Assembly: GCA_039111635.1 (NCBI GenBank)
Contig: JBCAQO010000001.1
Location: 806,001 to 870,000, forward strand
Length of the DNA: 64,000 bases
Origin: Heterobasidion occidentale
Lineage: Eukaryota > Basidiomycota > Agaricomycetes > Russulales > Bondarzewiaceae
Reading direction: 5' to 3'
Part shown: piece by piece, positions 12,514 to 24,810 of the stretch
How positions within the stretch are numbered: the stretch's first letter is position 1
Layout of the letters: the number at the start of each line of letters is the position of its first letter
Notes under the pieces: model-generated
What the model was told of the DNA's origin: nothing
Databases searched by the model: none
What the model saw: the letters and a program-made list of their open reading frames with translations, nothing else
Position numbers and translations under genes: made by a program

Positions 12514-14825
12514 TCAGATTGGTGAAACCAGAATCACTGGATCACAAATAGCACCAGTGACAGTTCGAGGACGTACCGCGGTGGAGTTACACATCACAGC
12601 AACTGGAGAACCCGTCTCTGTGTGAGAAAAGATGTGCTTGGCAACGATGTTTGTGGCTGAACAAACATAAACGGTCAGTCGGCTGAGACTCACAAGAACG
12701 CAGAATGTACCGGGCTCACCAGTATCGGGATACAAATCGAAGATCGCGACTTCTTTGCCAGTGGCGTTCGCTACAGAGTACCTGCGCAGAAGGTGAGTTA
12801 GGTGAGTTATGTGATTCATTCGACAGGTGTAAACTTTACCAGCAGGGATTGCTGATGCATGATCCCTCGGCGTATGGTTTACTATTGATATAGAATATGA
12901 GTAGGGGAGAGGAGAACGACTGAAAAAAAGATAATTACTCTAAGATACTGCCGACGAAGTTGTCGAACAAAAAGTCTTGAATATGCGTGTTGTTCGTACA
13001 GTGGCATTGGGGGCTGGTCCAAGCTATATATGCCAAATTAACATCAGTTTATAAAAATTCCACCGGTAAGAGCAAGTTGCATGAAGCGAACATTCTGGTC
13101 CCAGTAACTGGAGTGTTGACTATCAGATCACTATATTTGTATGTATGATTGAACGATCACGGACTTCTGAGTGATGTAAATCTGCTTGGACACCGATACA
13201 ATTGATCAGCCTGTGAAACGAAGAATGCAAGGCGAATAACACTAACAGGGAAGGGTACATTGTCGAACGCAATGTTTTTCCACGTAATACTAAATGGAAA
13301 TGAGACATACTGCAGGGCTGTTGCCACCGAAATCGAGAAAACCGTACTTGTGCGCTAGCCCATTGCCACCAGTCCAGCTCTTGAAACGAGCAGCATATAA
13401 CGTGTTCTTCTATCATACCGTTTTAAAAGAAGCACTGCAATTGAGATAATCTTGATATACCATGAAGACATTCTCAATCCTAGCGTTCAAATGTCCAGCG
13501 TCAACAAAATCTAGAAATCATTGGACAATCACGTACAAGACGTTTTGAACGTCTGCAACTTGGCCGCCCTTGCCTAGGGACCCAATCGACAGACCATGGC
13601 CGCCCTCACAGTAAGAGTTTCTTGGATTGAGACCGAAGATGTCAGCGAACGCGTCTCAATGAACGCATAATCAGAAACCACTCACCGAAAAATGATGTTT
13701 TTAGCACCATTGCCTACTGTCAGGCAGTCATCGCCGTTGACTATGTGATTATTCTCGAACAGAAGGTCAGATCCTCCGGCAGAAAAACCTAAGTACACTA
13801 TCAGGAGATAATTCGTCATCAGCGATGGGACGTACACACCATCGCTATGCGTGGGGTGCGCAGAAAAATGTGAGTGTATTCTCAATTCTCGGACCATATG
13901 TAGCACTCACGTATTGAAGGGGAACGACTGTCGAGGATGAAGTTAGCACTCTGGACACTAGCGTCTCATAGATGGAGACTTGCATCAGTGTCCGACTTGG
14001 CGACGATCTTGTTGTTGAAAGCGTGTATGGTAGAGGAGCCGCTTGTAGCAAAATTCCACGCGATGGGCTATAGATGCTTTTAACACATAGACCCTATGCT
14101 AGCCATACTTAGCTCGACTTGCCTTCCATAGTTTCATATCTCTAATGGTGCCCTTTTTTATCTTGCTGAAGGCCCATCCGTGAGGTCTGTTCGTCTGTTG
14201 CATAGCATCCCACCACTGTGAAGAAACCGTTTGAATGTATAGAGAGCTGATACCGATGTAAATGACATTACTGACTGCTTGCCCATGTCCATCTACCCAA
14301 CCCCAGTTGGGGTCTGTAGAGCCTTTCAATGTAACATTGTTACCTCCTTTGAATGTGAACCTGAATATGCGAAGGAGTGAGAGATGCACATATATGCACT
14401 GATATCCTTGTACCATGATCCCGAAAAGCTCTAGGATAGTGTCAGCTTTTGCCAGATGGGTGGTTGGAAAGTCAACGCACTGAAGAGCCAACAATGCCTG
14501 GGGATATCAGGCAGAAGTCAGCTGAATAGAGAAAAGATCATCATTCTGTAGGCTCACCTTGGATAGTTGCGATATCATTGGGGTACGTTAAATTCCCCTG
14601 GATGCTCACCTCAACGTTATTCAAGACCGGGAACGTTACGGGAGTAAATATATTATATGTGACGCCCTTCTTGAACAGGATCGTCGCGTTTGCCGTGTAG
14701 TTAGCTAACGCAGCATTGAGGACCGCTGCGTCGTCGCTATGGTCTGTGCTATGGGGAACCACGAACGTCGTCCGGGCGTGCACGAGCGGCAACAAGCTAC
14801 TCGAAAAGAGGAGGTTGGACAGCAT
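12514..14825 (-). CDS. Secreted GH28 glycoside hydrolase, probable exopolygalacturonase
   Basis: Pectin-degrading right-handed beta-helix enzyme. The chosen start at 14825 begins a signal peptide (MLSNLLFSSSLLPLVHA); an in-frame ATG lies at 14852. The gene is cut by about a dozen short introns, and joining them restores the family: TFKGGNNVTL, WWDAMQQTNRPHGW, SFPFNTDG (catalytic N-T-D, split by the intron around 13860-13910), NGDDCLTVGNGAKN (catalytic DD, about 13735), GGHGLSIGSLGKGG (HG, about 13590), then LYAARFKSWTGGNGLA (RFK in place of the usual RIK, about 13385), FPIYITQNYWDQ, EGSCISNPCWYS and TGKEVAIFDLYPDT. The stop is read at 12514-12516 if the last exon is unspliced. Long gaps between DD and HG and the SWTGG motif fit exo-acting fungal members. 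It shares a divergent promoter with WBP11. Confidence 0.85.
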
Positions 14826-15493
14826 CGTTCCACAGAGACAAGATTCGAACAATGCTACGCCGCAGGAACGCAGAGATGGCGGCTGAGGTTACCCCGCATC
14901 GAAGGTTTAAAAGCAGGCAAACCACAGGCTTTCAGTTGGCCATGTGATAGGTTGATACAAATTAATACCGAGAACTTTCCCTTGCCAGAAGGCACCTGGT
15001 CCTAGCTGGTCCCCGATCATGTCCTCGTTGACATCGTCGGTGCCTTTCTAAAGGAGTGACGAGATGATCAAATCCGCTGGGCGTGATTTGGGTCAAGGAT
15101 CACGTATGCCTCTTCTGATAGCCTTTGAAACCTCTCTACTTGTTTCTCATTAGTTTGAGTAAGGTCCATAAGTAGGGAAGGCCAATTCTGAACGTTGAAA
15201 GTGAACATCGAGATGTTTGGAAAAGGAGTGCGGCGCGGGGATCGTGGGGATTGTCATGGTGCGGACCGCCGGCCCGCCTCAGTCGGCCAAGCTCTGAACC
15301 GAGTTTGAGCCCAGTAACGTTGCGACGACGAGCAGACTAAACAGATACTACATCCTTCACGTCTGTGATAGTGAGTGTTAATCTCACCTCTCTTCAACAT
15401 AGCATGCGCATGACCTGTGCCCTAGCTATCACATATTAGCTCCTGACTGTCAAAAATCCCAGGTTCACTGCAAAACAGGCCGAGCTCATAGAC
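14826..15493. other. Divergent promoter region of GH28 and WBP11
   Basis: About 670 bases between divergent starts. CTTTTAAACC on the minus strand, about 80 bases before the GH28 ATG, is a weak TATA-like element. A GC-rich stretch (about 15230-15300) lies nearer WBP11. No repeats or ORFs of note. Confidence 0.45.
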
Positions 15494-17297
15494 ATGGCCA
15501 AAGGAAAGAATGTCAATCCTGCCGACGCTTTTCGTAAGGACATGCTGGTTGCTGGACTTGTCGTCACGTTGATTTGCTTGTTAGGGAAATCTCAACGTAA
15601 GAAGGAGCTCAAGAAGGTGCGTCGCTTTAGTTGGAGAGGAGTATCCAACAGCGATGAAGCTCTTCCTCATTGCAGTAGAACAAGGCAGAACGATCAAAGG
15701 CTCGCGACTTGCATTGGTAAAAAAGGATACAAGTGGTACGCCGTTGTAGCTCTACTTTCAGTGACCACGTTCATCCTATCTGCCGTCTCAGAACTTGAAG
15801 AGGAGATTTCGGCACTATCCTCCAACCCCACACCTTCAGCCGCGGATCAAAAGCGACTCAAAGATCTGCAGATCGAACTCGAAAACATCAACAAAAAGAA
15901 GGAAGAGTACGTAGCCGAACATCCTGAACATCGCAGGCTCGTGTATCGCGCTCGGAAGTCCACAAAGGACCACAATGAGGACGAAGAGTCTAACCCCGTA
16001 GAACGGACCAGAAAGCTTTTCGACAAAAACGGTATTCCTATACATCCAGAACGGAGTATCTATTACGATCCTGTGATGAATCCTTTCGGTGTTGCACCCC
16101 CCGGGATGCCTTACTTGGAGCGGCGTATGTTTCTCGAAATGAGCTTTATTGTGGATCCTCAATAACTTGAATCTTTCTTTTCAATCTAGCTCTTAGACCT
16201 GACGAGATGCAAGTTGAAGAACAGGAAGAGGAAGGTACGGACTGCATCCTTGGACTGCGCTATCTGCGCATTCATTCATCATCATCTATAGAGGGGTCCG
16301 ATGACGACATTGCCATGCCGGACGGTCCCCCACCAGGCCCAGATCATGTTGAAGCAATGAAGCAGGAAGAAGAGGAAAGTGACGACGACATTCCCATGCC
16401 AGAAGGCCCACCACCGCCCAAACCTGGATCTGATTGTGTGTATAACGAAGTCATTATCTATGTCCGTTATATCTGAATCGTTGGCCTGCAGCAAACCCCT
16501 CGTATCCGCCTTTACCTCTGTCTCAACCGCCTCCATTCGGCCTACATCCTCCATTACCCCCTCCGCCTGGAGCGACTGTTTCTCAGCAAGGTTTTCCGCC
16601 TCCGCCGCCTCCGCCGCCTGGCTTTCCATTGCCGCCACCGAATGCTTTATCTCTACCACCAATGCCTCCCGGTTTCGCACCGGGCTCAATACCCCCTCCA
16701 CCGCCGCCAGGCTTTCCACAAGGGCCGATGCCGCCTTTCCCGCGTAATGCTTTTTCACATGCCTTCCTTCCTCCGCAAGGCTTCTACATGCCAGGAGGAC
16801 TTCCTTCTCCCCCGCCAGGGTTTTTTCCACGTCGTGCACAGTCGACCTCATCAGTGCAAGACCCGCTCTCTTCTGTCCCCCACCAGACATATCAAGGTCA
16901 TCGTGGAGCTCGGAATGTTCCCCCTCCACCTACATCTGGTCTACCACCGCCTCCGCCTCCACCTTCTGCAACAAATAACATGGCGTCAGCAACTGTGTTC
17001 GCAGCCCCACAAATGCGTGATCTCAAGAAAGAGAGCACCGCGTTTGTACCTGCGTCATTGAAACGCAAGAAAGCTGGTGCCGTTGCCGTTGCTGCAACTG
17101 GAGGAGGTCCGATCAACGCTGCGCCATCACTAGGTCCTGCAGAGGCTGGTGGGCCTTCTGTCGGGCCTCAGAGACCCGATCTGCTCGGCACTCTGAAGGG
17201 TCAGTTCGGTGGGTCTTCTATCGGCCCTAAGGTGGACAATAGCAAACCGAAAAACGACTACGAGAAATTTGTGGAGGAGATGGGAGACTTGTTATGA
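15494..17297 (+). CDS. WBP11-like splicing factor (WW-domain-binding protein), frame broken once
   Basis: Nuclear proline-rich protein of the late spliceosome that binds WW-domain partners and PP1 in animals. The start at 15494 gives MAKGKNVNPADAF; a short intron (about 15532-15580) leads to the conserved QRKKELKK and NKAERSKARD. Further on: LEEEISALSS coiled region, ERSIYYDPVMNPFGVAPPGMP, two acidic-then-proline motifs (SDDDIAMPDGPPPGP and SDDDIPMPEGPPPPKP), a long run of PPPPP/GF/PM blocks (16490-16980), and the C-terminal FVPASLKRKK, SIGPK and YEKFVEEMGDLL*. At 15710-15711 the string GACTTGCATTGG lacks one G compared with the family wording (DLALVKKDTS); with it, the donor GTACGC at about 15735 joins to ELEEE. 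The gene is otherwise intact. Confidence 0.88.
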
Positions 17298-17418
17298 AAT
17301 ATTTGTTGCTCTTCTTCCCATTCCCCATGTTGCTCATATAATTGTAACCCTTGCAATAATCAACCTTCGACACGTACGCCTTCTGCATCAGATATGAAGT
17401 CGACTTCCGTGACAGTAC

Positions 17419-18088
17419 TCAAATCTCATCTATCTCAAACAACGACTTCAACCATCGTGCTTCCTTCTCCATCTCATCCATTGTCCTCGGTACTCTATCT
17501 TCATCGGCATCAACTTTCAGCGGTTCGTGACTGCCCTCCACGTGAGATGCGGCAAGATGCAGCGGGAGCTCGCCCTCTGCACGTTCCAACTCCGGATAAA
17601 TGTCGTCTTTGTGCTCAGAAAAGCGATCTCCTTTGAGTCTTCGAGGGAGGAGGTGAAAATGTACATGTGGAATCGTCTGACCGGCGGCTTTGCCGTCCTG
17701 GACGAGGGTCGTTGGAGACATGAGAGGATATGGGATAGTATGGGATGTTGATAGCGTGGAGGGAGCATTCACTTACTTGGCAGGCTACAGTGAGGGCATC
17801 GGCACCGTACGCACGCTCGATTACACGTCCGACTTGTTGGATGGAGGTCATGAGCGCTGTGAGCTCGGACGGGTCAAGGTCTACTAGACGCCGAACGGGG
17901 CGTGTTGGGCATACAAGGACATCTGGAAGTACCATGCAGGTCGAAGGGCGCGCTTATGGACCAGATGATAAAATAAGCAACTTACGACCGGGCACTAGTG
18001 GCTTTAAATTTACGATGGCGTACGAGAGAGACGTGCGATAGAACACTTGTCGTGTTACTTCGATGGTTGAGAACAAGATGGCAGCCAT
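17419..18088 (-). CDS. HIT-family hydrolase, Fhit/HNT2-like (Ap3A hydrolase)
   Basis: Bis(5'-adenosyl)-triphosphatase-type nucleotide hydrolase. The start at 18088 gives [19 protein letters not shown], then [18 protein letters not shown] after an intron at about 17934-17997. The second exon holds [13 protein letters not shown] and the DALTVACQ strand; after an intron at about 17700-17778 comes [19 protein letters not shown], which carries the H-x-H-x-H catalytic triad in the Fhit form. The C-terminal tail with [17 protein letters not shown] is the usual helical extension of Fhit. It ends tail to tail with WBP11, 121 bases apart. Frame is clean throughout. Confidence 0.9.
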
Positions 18089-18381
18089 CAGGGCTTCAAA
18101 ATAAGCGCCCAAACGCCCGTCCACACTTTACTACCGCAACGGAAATAAGGCAACTTTTTTATGTTCAGACATTCCTGTCGTATAAATTGTATGAAATATT
18201 GTGTATGATGCCCATCCCTGCCTGTTGCAGCGCTTCCTGCTTTTATCGATAGTCTACAAGCCTGCTTCGTCATGAAAAAGTGTCGTAGACGCCAATCTCA
18301 TTCCTTTCCAGAGTGTTCGTGCAGCACTTCTCGAGGACAACCTCGCACACCCACTCCTGTCAAAATTTCGACCTCGAGAGT

Positions 18382-19592
18382 CTATATAATGGAGATGATA
18401 ATCATTACAAGCACATATCGAGGCGATCCGGCAAGGCGTACCTCTACTTGCTGCGTTGTGGTGTAGACGAGTGAACCGGATGGGAAGCTGACTTGAAGGA
18501 CCATCAAACAGTATGTGACAGGCTACTTGACAGTATCAGTACAAGGCAGCTAAGTAGAAGATATGGAATGCGTACAACAAGTGAGGGTAAAACATCCAAG
18601 ACGGCATAAGCACCATTCGATTGAGCGAAGTGCATGCAAATGGTTGCAAGAGTGGTGGCGGTATACAATGCCCCGCTTTCGGCAACAACCACAATCACAG
18701 GGAATACCGTCCGTAGCCCATGGTAGGATTGCCTAGCGCGGCGTGCACACAAATAGGTAATCGCACCTTTGGAGAAAGGTCGGGATCTGTCGGTCAGCAT
18801 TGAATGGTGGGTTCAAACTGAGGTTGTTCTGTTCTCACTGGTACAATATGAATTGGCACCGATGGTTAGGAAAAAGTAGGCAGTTGACCAAGTCCTTGTG
18901 CGGGCTGTCCCGGCTTCTGTCATATTCCCATATTTTGACCAGATCACCCCACTCCCGAAAGCAATAGCTATCAGAGGCACAATGGTGTCAAAATCAAATG
19001 GTAGAAGTTGAACAGGGGAAGCGCACAGAGACAGCCAAGCATCAACAAGAGTGGCGGTGCCACGATTACTACCCGCCGATTGCATAAAATATAACAGCGC
19101 CAGACCTGAGATGATTCATTGAGCGTGAAAGCAAAGAACACATGAAAGAGATGTGCACGCACGAGTACCGCATCACCGAGTAATGCCTGAACGAAGTAGA
19201 TTGTGTTTCTGGCATACGAAAGGGGCTGTGAAAAATCGTCGAAGTATCCGACATCTCCGTTGACAAATACAAGTAGACCTCTATGGAGGTCTATCGCAAC
19301 ATGCTAAAAACAACGCATCTATTGATGGTAAAGGAGGGACATGCAATCAAAAGCACTTACAGCGGTTGCGAGGCTCCACATCAAGAACAGCACGAGCAGG
19401 ACGTACCGTGGTGTACACGATGCTGCACGACGCTGGAGAAATAGGATCACGGTCAACAGTCCGAGGAGGAGTCCTTTTTTCCAGTATGAAATCATGTACG
19501 GCAGCCGGACTGTGATAGATATCAATCGTACCGAACGTGGCGGTTTCGAGAAAGAGACCGATATATTTGGCTTTGACCATTGAGATCCCCAT
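18382..19592 (-). CDS. Multi-pass membrane protein, agaricomycete-specific (7TM-like)
   Basis: Unassigned integral membrane protein of a type that is common and multi-copy in mushroom-forming fungi. The start is uncertain; MGISMVKAKYIGLFLE at 19592 (or MVKAK at 19580) looks natural. Recognisable parts: the membrane segment PRYVLLVLFLMWSLATA (about 19400), HVAIDLHRGLLVFVNG, NTIYFVQALLGDAVLV, QVWRCYILCNRRVVIVAPP (about 19100), LIAIAFGSGVIWS, TAYFFLTIGANSYCT, TVFPVIVVVAESGALYTA (about 18690) and LMVLQVSFPSGSLVYTT near the end. About six introns. After ETATFG the frame to MISYWKKGLLLG needs either an unusual splice or a base change, so the first 150 bases are unsure. No function is proposed. Confidence 0.65.
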
Positions 19593-20379
19593 CACCTGCG
19601 AACTCTCTTGTGGATTAGGTATGCGTATCGTAGTTGGCACAGAAAACACCTCAGAATACCATGCCTGGGCAAGTTGAAATATGTCAAAGCATACTCCAAG
19701 TCATATCGAACGATTACTCACTCGGAAGGGGTCTGACCGGGCTGTGGAATCGAAAAAAAAAGTTTGAAGGAAAGTGCTATAGAGCTGAGCTCAGTCCAAA
19801 GTCGATCCTGTAGATATCAGCAGTCAGAGGGCAGACTGTTCACTGCCAGGTGCTGGTCAAAATGCACAGCTACACAGAGTATCGTCCCCGTCAACGGACG
19901 AAACAGTGGTAAGGAGCGATACTATCAGCTTCAAGTCGTGATAGTCAGGGATCAAGAAAAGGTTGTCGAAGGCCATGCAGAGCCCTCATGCTCTCTACAT
20001 AATCAAATAAATAATCAAATAATAGCGCACGACGGGGCAGGATCGAAGGTTAGTAACATAGCGAAGGCCTGTGAAGACGCGGCGCCGCAGCAAGTACCTA
20101 AGTATACTTGCCAAGATCGGTAATTTCGCTTATCCTCGCCTATCATTGGTCTTCGCTCCCAGCAACCTTAGCGTGCAGGACTGGGATAGCAAAATAGCAA
20201 GGCGGCACGAGTGTCTAATAATATGGGTGGGCCATACAATGACCAAAAGCACCGCATATCAGTCATTAAAATACAAGGCAAATCTCGTTCGAAACCTCAT
20301 CAGAATCTCACTGGTCGATAGCAAGTATGTTTGTCAGCGTTGAAGACATAGACGAGCAAGAGAGACGAATAGCATTATA
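19593..20379. other. Intergenic region, nothing recognised
   Basis: About 790 bases between the start of the membrane-protein gene and the end of the next minus-strand gene. Open frames of up to 119 codons on the plus strand show no domain, no intron structure and no codon pattern like their neighbours. AT-rich repeats of AATAAATAATCAAATAAT type at 19998-20025 are the only simple sequence. Confidence 0.45.
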
Positions 20380-22859
20380 TCATGCGGATTTTGAACATCC
20401 TTCGGCGGAGTTGGCATTCGCCACGTTGTTTGGGCGGGGAGCAAAGTCATCTGGTTCCCAAGTGCCTGGCACGAGTGCGACCGGAAGAAGCCAAGTCGCT
20501 GTGAGCACAACGCCATATCCTAGAAACGTTTTGAAAACGGCTCAGTCGAGGAGATGAACTCCAGGAAACAAACTTCCAACCTTTGTCGAAAGACTTGACG
20601 GCACCCCAACTCCATGCCAAAAATCCACCGACATATCCGAGATAGGGGACCAACCTTTGGGCAATCATGAGTCCTGGACGGAACTGTGGCGGGATGACGG
20701 TCAATGGGACATGGTCCAATAACCATTTCAACGCAGTCGTTATGATAGCTGCGCGTTTGGCAGCTTCCAGTCGTCTATTATTCAAAATGTCCAAGATGGG
20801 GGGCGGGAGATAACTTCACAGCGGGCAAGCTGAGGACTCAGTGAACTTGCGGAAAGGAGATAAACTCACAGTCGATAGCCCCACCATGTAGCCTGAAACG
20901 ATATTTTGTCGCCACTAGGCACCCAAATCACCCTTGTCTTCATGGGTTTCTCTTTGGCTGATCCCGACTGCTCCGGCTCGTTTACCTTCTCTCTAGTGAA
21001 GCAATTTCCTCTATTTTCAACGCCTCTGACTCTTCAGGCGGGGAAACGCCCTGGTTCTGATCTGCTGGTGGATTCGACTCCACCTCCGACTCTGTCGCTT
21101 TGACTTTTCCTTTTCCTTTCCATTTGGTTTTATCAAGAGCCTTGTCCTTCCACGCCTCAAACCACTTCCGTCCGGTGACGCCTTTACCTCCGGATTTGTC
21201 CTTCTCTTCTGCTGGTGCCCTATTCTCTTTCCGTCGCCTTCCATCCTCCTTGCCATTGTCATTGCTGCCACCTAAAACCTGACCGTTATGCCCATGTGAT
21301 GAGTCCCGGCGAGAGTATTCTTCGAACGGGACCAGCATCGACACCCTATGCGCCGGCCTCTCGAACTCTAACACTTCTTCCCCATCATCGCAGACGCTGA
21401 CAATATCCGACCTCGCAATCTCCACTTCCGACTCGTCCGTCGGCACAAGCGGCCCATACAGCATTACGCTCGAATCGTCGTCACTGTATTGTCCCGATTC
21501 TTTGGCTTGCTCTGATAGCGGCGTATCGGGAGAGACAGCAGAATGCACACCAGGAATGCGAAGCCGATCCAGAATGGCGAAGACGGACTGTCGACCTTTC
21601 TCGAGAGAACCATTCATGATCACCCCGTCGGATAGAAGAGAGAGGAGGCGATAGTCGGTGAGTGCAGCCGGCAAGAAAGACACCGGCGGCGAAGAGGGGG
21701 ATGGCTGGTCGGAATCAGGAGCTTCTATCGCGTGGGGATTAACGGGGACATTAGGGGGTGGAGATGAAGTTGCATCCTGGCCCTGTTCGGGCGTGGCGGC
21801 AGTGGCGGCAGCGGGGGTGGATAGTGAAGGCATACATAACAGAAGAGTTTGAATTCGTCGGGCAAGTGTCAAGGGTTCTGGAGGAGTATAGCTCCCAGTG
21901 GTAGGGGTGCCGGGCTCGGACGACCCTCTGTTGTCATTGGTAGGCGTTATATCACCCTCATTATCCGAAGGAGGTGGTGGAGGCGGAAGCGGCTTCAGAT
22001 CCGCCCGCTCGACAGCAGCAAGGTCGGCGCTCGCCTCGGATGCCCTGCGCCTATGCGAGCCCGAGGGTTCAGTGTTGGGTACACTCGGGAACCATGAAGA
22101 GGGAGGAAAGTCAGGCTTTGCCTTCTCCTTGTTTCGCCTGCCAAGCTTCGAAAAATGATCTAGTGCCCTAAGCTTCTCCCTTGTTAGCTTGTGTCTGTCA
22201 GCGCTTCTGTTGGGTGGTGGACTTTCGAATTCGGAGATTAATTTGGTTGAGGATGATGATGTACGCCGGGGCGGTCGTTCAGGAAGGGGTGGAGTGGATG
22301 CAAGATGCGCGCTGTGATCGGAGCTTGCAGAGGAGCGTGATCTGCGATGTGCGGGTCTTTCGACTGCCGTGGGTGATGTAGACGTATGTTGTGTGTGGGA
22401 GTGCCGCGAAGAAGAGTGGGATAACGGCGGGCGGGATGGTCGATGAGAGTCATACAGCGAGGATGACGGCTGTTGTGTCTGCGATGCCTCCATGGCGCGT
22501 GATGAGGAATGAGATCTATAGGACGACGCAGAAAGCTCAGATCGAGAGGAGCTTGGTTTCGTGTGAATATGAGCGGACGAGGCCACTGCGTGGGACCTCT
22601 GTGTACGTGTCTGTGTGTCATGTCGCGGCGTGTCCTGAGCTACTGAAGTTCGCTTAGGCGGCTGAGATGCTTGCGAGAAGCCATCGGGGTCTCCAGGATA
22701 TGGTGTCGGCGGCCAATCCTGAGGCGCACTTGTATTGGTTTTTGGATTTGAAGAGCGGGATGGATTGCCGCCAGAATGTGATTGCTTGAGGCCAGATCTA
22801 TCGCTAAAGGACCGCGCAAGACGCGAATGCACTTGCGCAGGCAACGTTGTGGATGACAT
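20380..22859 (-). CDS. Ser/Pro-rich protein with conserved hydrophobic C-terminal domain, frame broken once
   Basis: Protein of about 770 residues, function unknown. The N-terminal two thirds (one exon, start MSSTTLPAQVHSRLARSFSD at 22859; an in-frame ATG lies at 22895) are low complexity: Ser, Pro, His, Arg, with PPPPPP and acidic patches. The C-terminal part is conserved-looking: TRVIWVPSGDKISFQATWWG, then after an intron at about 20810-20872 YLPPPILDILNNRRLEAAKR, LVPYLGYVGGFLAWSWG and VVLTATWLLPVALVPGTW, the last two being membrane-like segments; stop at 20380-20382. Near 20988-20994 the long ORF closes (SLERR*) one base out of phase with EKVNEPEQ; GAGAGAAG would be GAGGAGAAG with one more G. 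I read both parts as one gene for this reason. Confidence 0.7.
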
Positions 22860-23043
22860 TGCTGCAGGTGAACAAGGGAATGCCTGAAGAGTCAAGATGA
22901 TCCACGTGCCATGATCTCATCATGACAATGCCGAGCTGTGCCGAGAATAGAGTGTGATTGGACTACAATGCTGGTCTACAGGGACATAAAGTCAAGTTAC
23001 AAGCTAATGAATCATCGTCATTGACCGACTGTTCAGTCCAAAT

Positions 23044-24712
23044 CTATAGTGTGTCCTCCCAAACCTCAGACGCGACCTGGTGCGCACAATCGTCCACATG
23101 CGCGAACCCGTCTCTCTCTCCAGGCCCCGCCAGACACAGCGACGGGCACCGCCCCTCGTCTATGGCTTCGCTAGCCACAAACATACCATCATCCCCGATA
23201 TCTACCAGCCCCTCATACCCCGTCTCGCCCGAGCAGTTGACCGCATCCGAAATCCGCATGATGCGTGCCAACTTGTTTGCCCAAGACGTCCTCAACCGCC
23301 GCCGATAGTCAGAAACCACCAAAAGTCCTTCCTGCCACCCGCTCTCAAATTCGGAGCGCAACTGCGCATGGCGGGCAGGCGTGACCGTCGAAGCGGTCGT
23401 TAACGTCAAATTGCGCAGGGCAGGGAGTGAGGGCAATATCCGCACTTTGGGGATGGGAGGCACGGAAGGGTGTCCCTCGCCCCGCGGAACGGTCACTCGA
23501 GGTGTCGGAGCGGCAGAGGGGCGGTCTCGGATGGATATCGTCGCGGTGGCCAACCCACGTCGTCCACGGCGAGCTCGAGGAGTATTGGGACCGACGGGGC
23601 CAGGGGCGTCGTTGTCTCCAGCTAGTAACGCGGCTTCAAGCCGCAACGCCGCGGCACGTTCAGCCTCAAGCCACGCCTTCAACTTTTTCTCCCGTTCTTT
23701 TGCCTGCTTGACGCCCGCCATCGCGCAGCTCCTTCCAAGAGCACGCCACTGACCATCCAAGGGCTCTCCCGACGTGAAGGGGCAATTATCTAAGAGGAGA
23801 TGCCTGAGGCCGGTAAAACGTCCTAGTAGCTCTTCCAGATCCATGGACGTGACGGAACAAGTTGAAAGGTCGAGGAGATCAACGCTAGGAAGTGCGCCAG
23901 GGTGTCTGTGCATAACCGGACCTACCCCCCGTGCAGGAATGCGAAGGCGGTAGTTCCGCACATGTTTGAATAAACGGGAGCTGTGCAAACCCTTGAAAGA
24001 GTCGAGGCGAAAAAAAACCAGCGGTTGTGCAAAATTATTCTTTCGCTGGAATTGGGGGTCGAGGGGGTCCTGAATGATGGAGACGCTAGGCAATTCGCTT
24101 TCGTCCCAATTAGCGAAAGCATCGAGGGTTGAGTCGAAGTAAGCACCCTGTTTTCCCCGTCAGACACTCTGTCAAGCTGAAAATAGACGATATGCAACGA
24201 ACCTTTAAGAACTGGTAGTAATTGGCCTTTTTCACGCTGTAGCACTCGATGATAAGTAAGGATCGGGCAAATGTTACACTACGGCGAACTTACTATGGTC
24301 TAAATCGAAGAGATATGAACTTCAGACCGCGGATCGGGTTTGCAAACAGCTCTTCTAGGTGCTCTGGAGCGAAGTCAGGCCCGATGCACAAACTCAGACG
24401 AGTGACGTTAGGAAGCTGGCGGATGAGGTTGATGACAACATTCGCATCGACGCTCCAGGCCTCCAGTGTGAATTTCCTGACCAGCGCGGTGAGATCCTTC
24501 CGTTCCCGAGTCAGGCTCGCAAACTGAGCCAGTCTGAGTCCACTGGTGAACCGTACATGATAGAACATAGGCTGTTCCGGGATAGGGGCGAGGGGAAGCG
24601 CTCGGCGAAGAGAGAGGGTAGCATATTGGAGCTCTGAAGTCGGCACGAAGTCAAGGATGGACGAATAAAGTTCAGCGGGAAGGTTTGCCAGAGAGGCGGC
24701 ATTCTGGGACAT
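23044..24712 (-). CDS. F-box/LRR-like protein
   Basis: Putative substrate receptor of an SCF ubiquitin ligase. The start at 24712 gives MSQNAASLANLPAELYSSIL, an F-box-like first helix, and the text SLRRALPLAPIPEQPMFYHV follows. Leucine-rich strands are visible: LIRQLPNVTRLSLCIG, IRGLKFISLRFRP, then after an intron (about 24250-24300) YYYQFLKG and, after another (about 24150-24210), AYFDSTLDAFANWDE, SVDLLDLSTCSVTSMDLEEL and GLRHLLLDNCPF. The C-terminal third has a charged helix (KEREKKLKAWLEAERAAALR), an Arg-rich linker and LPALRNLTLTTAS. Ends at 23044. Target unknown. It is followed upstream by a second, unrelated-length F-box gene on the same strand. Confidence 0.75.
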
Positions 24713-24802
24713 TCGCGAGACCTGGATTCGATCATAAGAGTCAGGGAGTCGGCATACGAGTGCGATTAGTCAGGGAAATGGCGATAATCAAATAATACGG
24801 TC

Positions 24803-24810
24803 TATATATA
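24803..24810 (-). promoter_or_regulatory. TATA box of the F-box gene at 23044-24712
   Basis: TATATATA about 90 bases upstream of the start codon, in an otherwise GC-balanced spacer of 292 bases. Position fits a fungal core promoter; no experimental support. Confidence 0.45.

Noticed and set aside
14826..14870. GTTCGAATC-like T-arm suggesting a tRNA
   Set aside because: There is no matching acceptor or anticodon arm, and the site belongs to the GH28 5' end.
19290..19312. Palindrome TAGACCTCTATGGAGGTCTA as a possible regulatory hairpin
   Set aside because: It lies inside an exon and codes IDLHRGL, so the symmetry is probably a by-product of codons.
19764..20343. Plus-strand frames of 119 and 90 codons
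   Set aside because: No domain, no codon bias like the neighbours, and no spliced extension. Probably chance.
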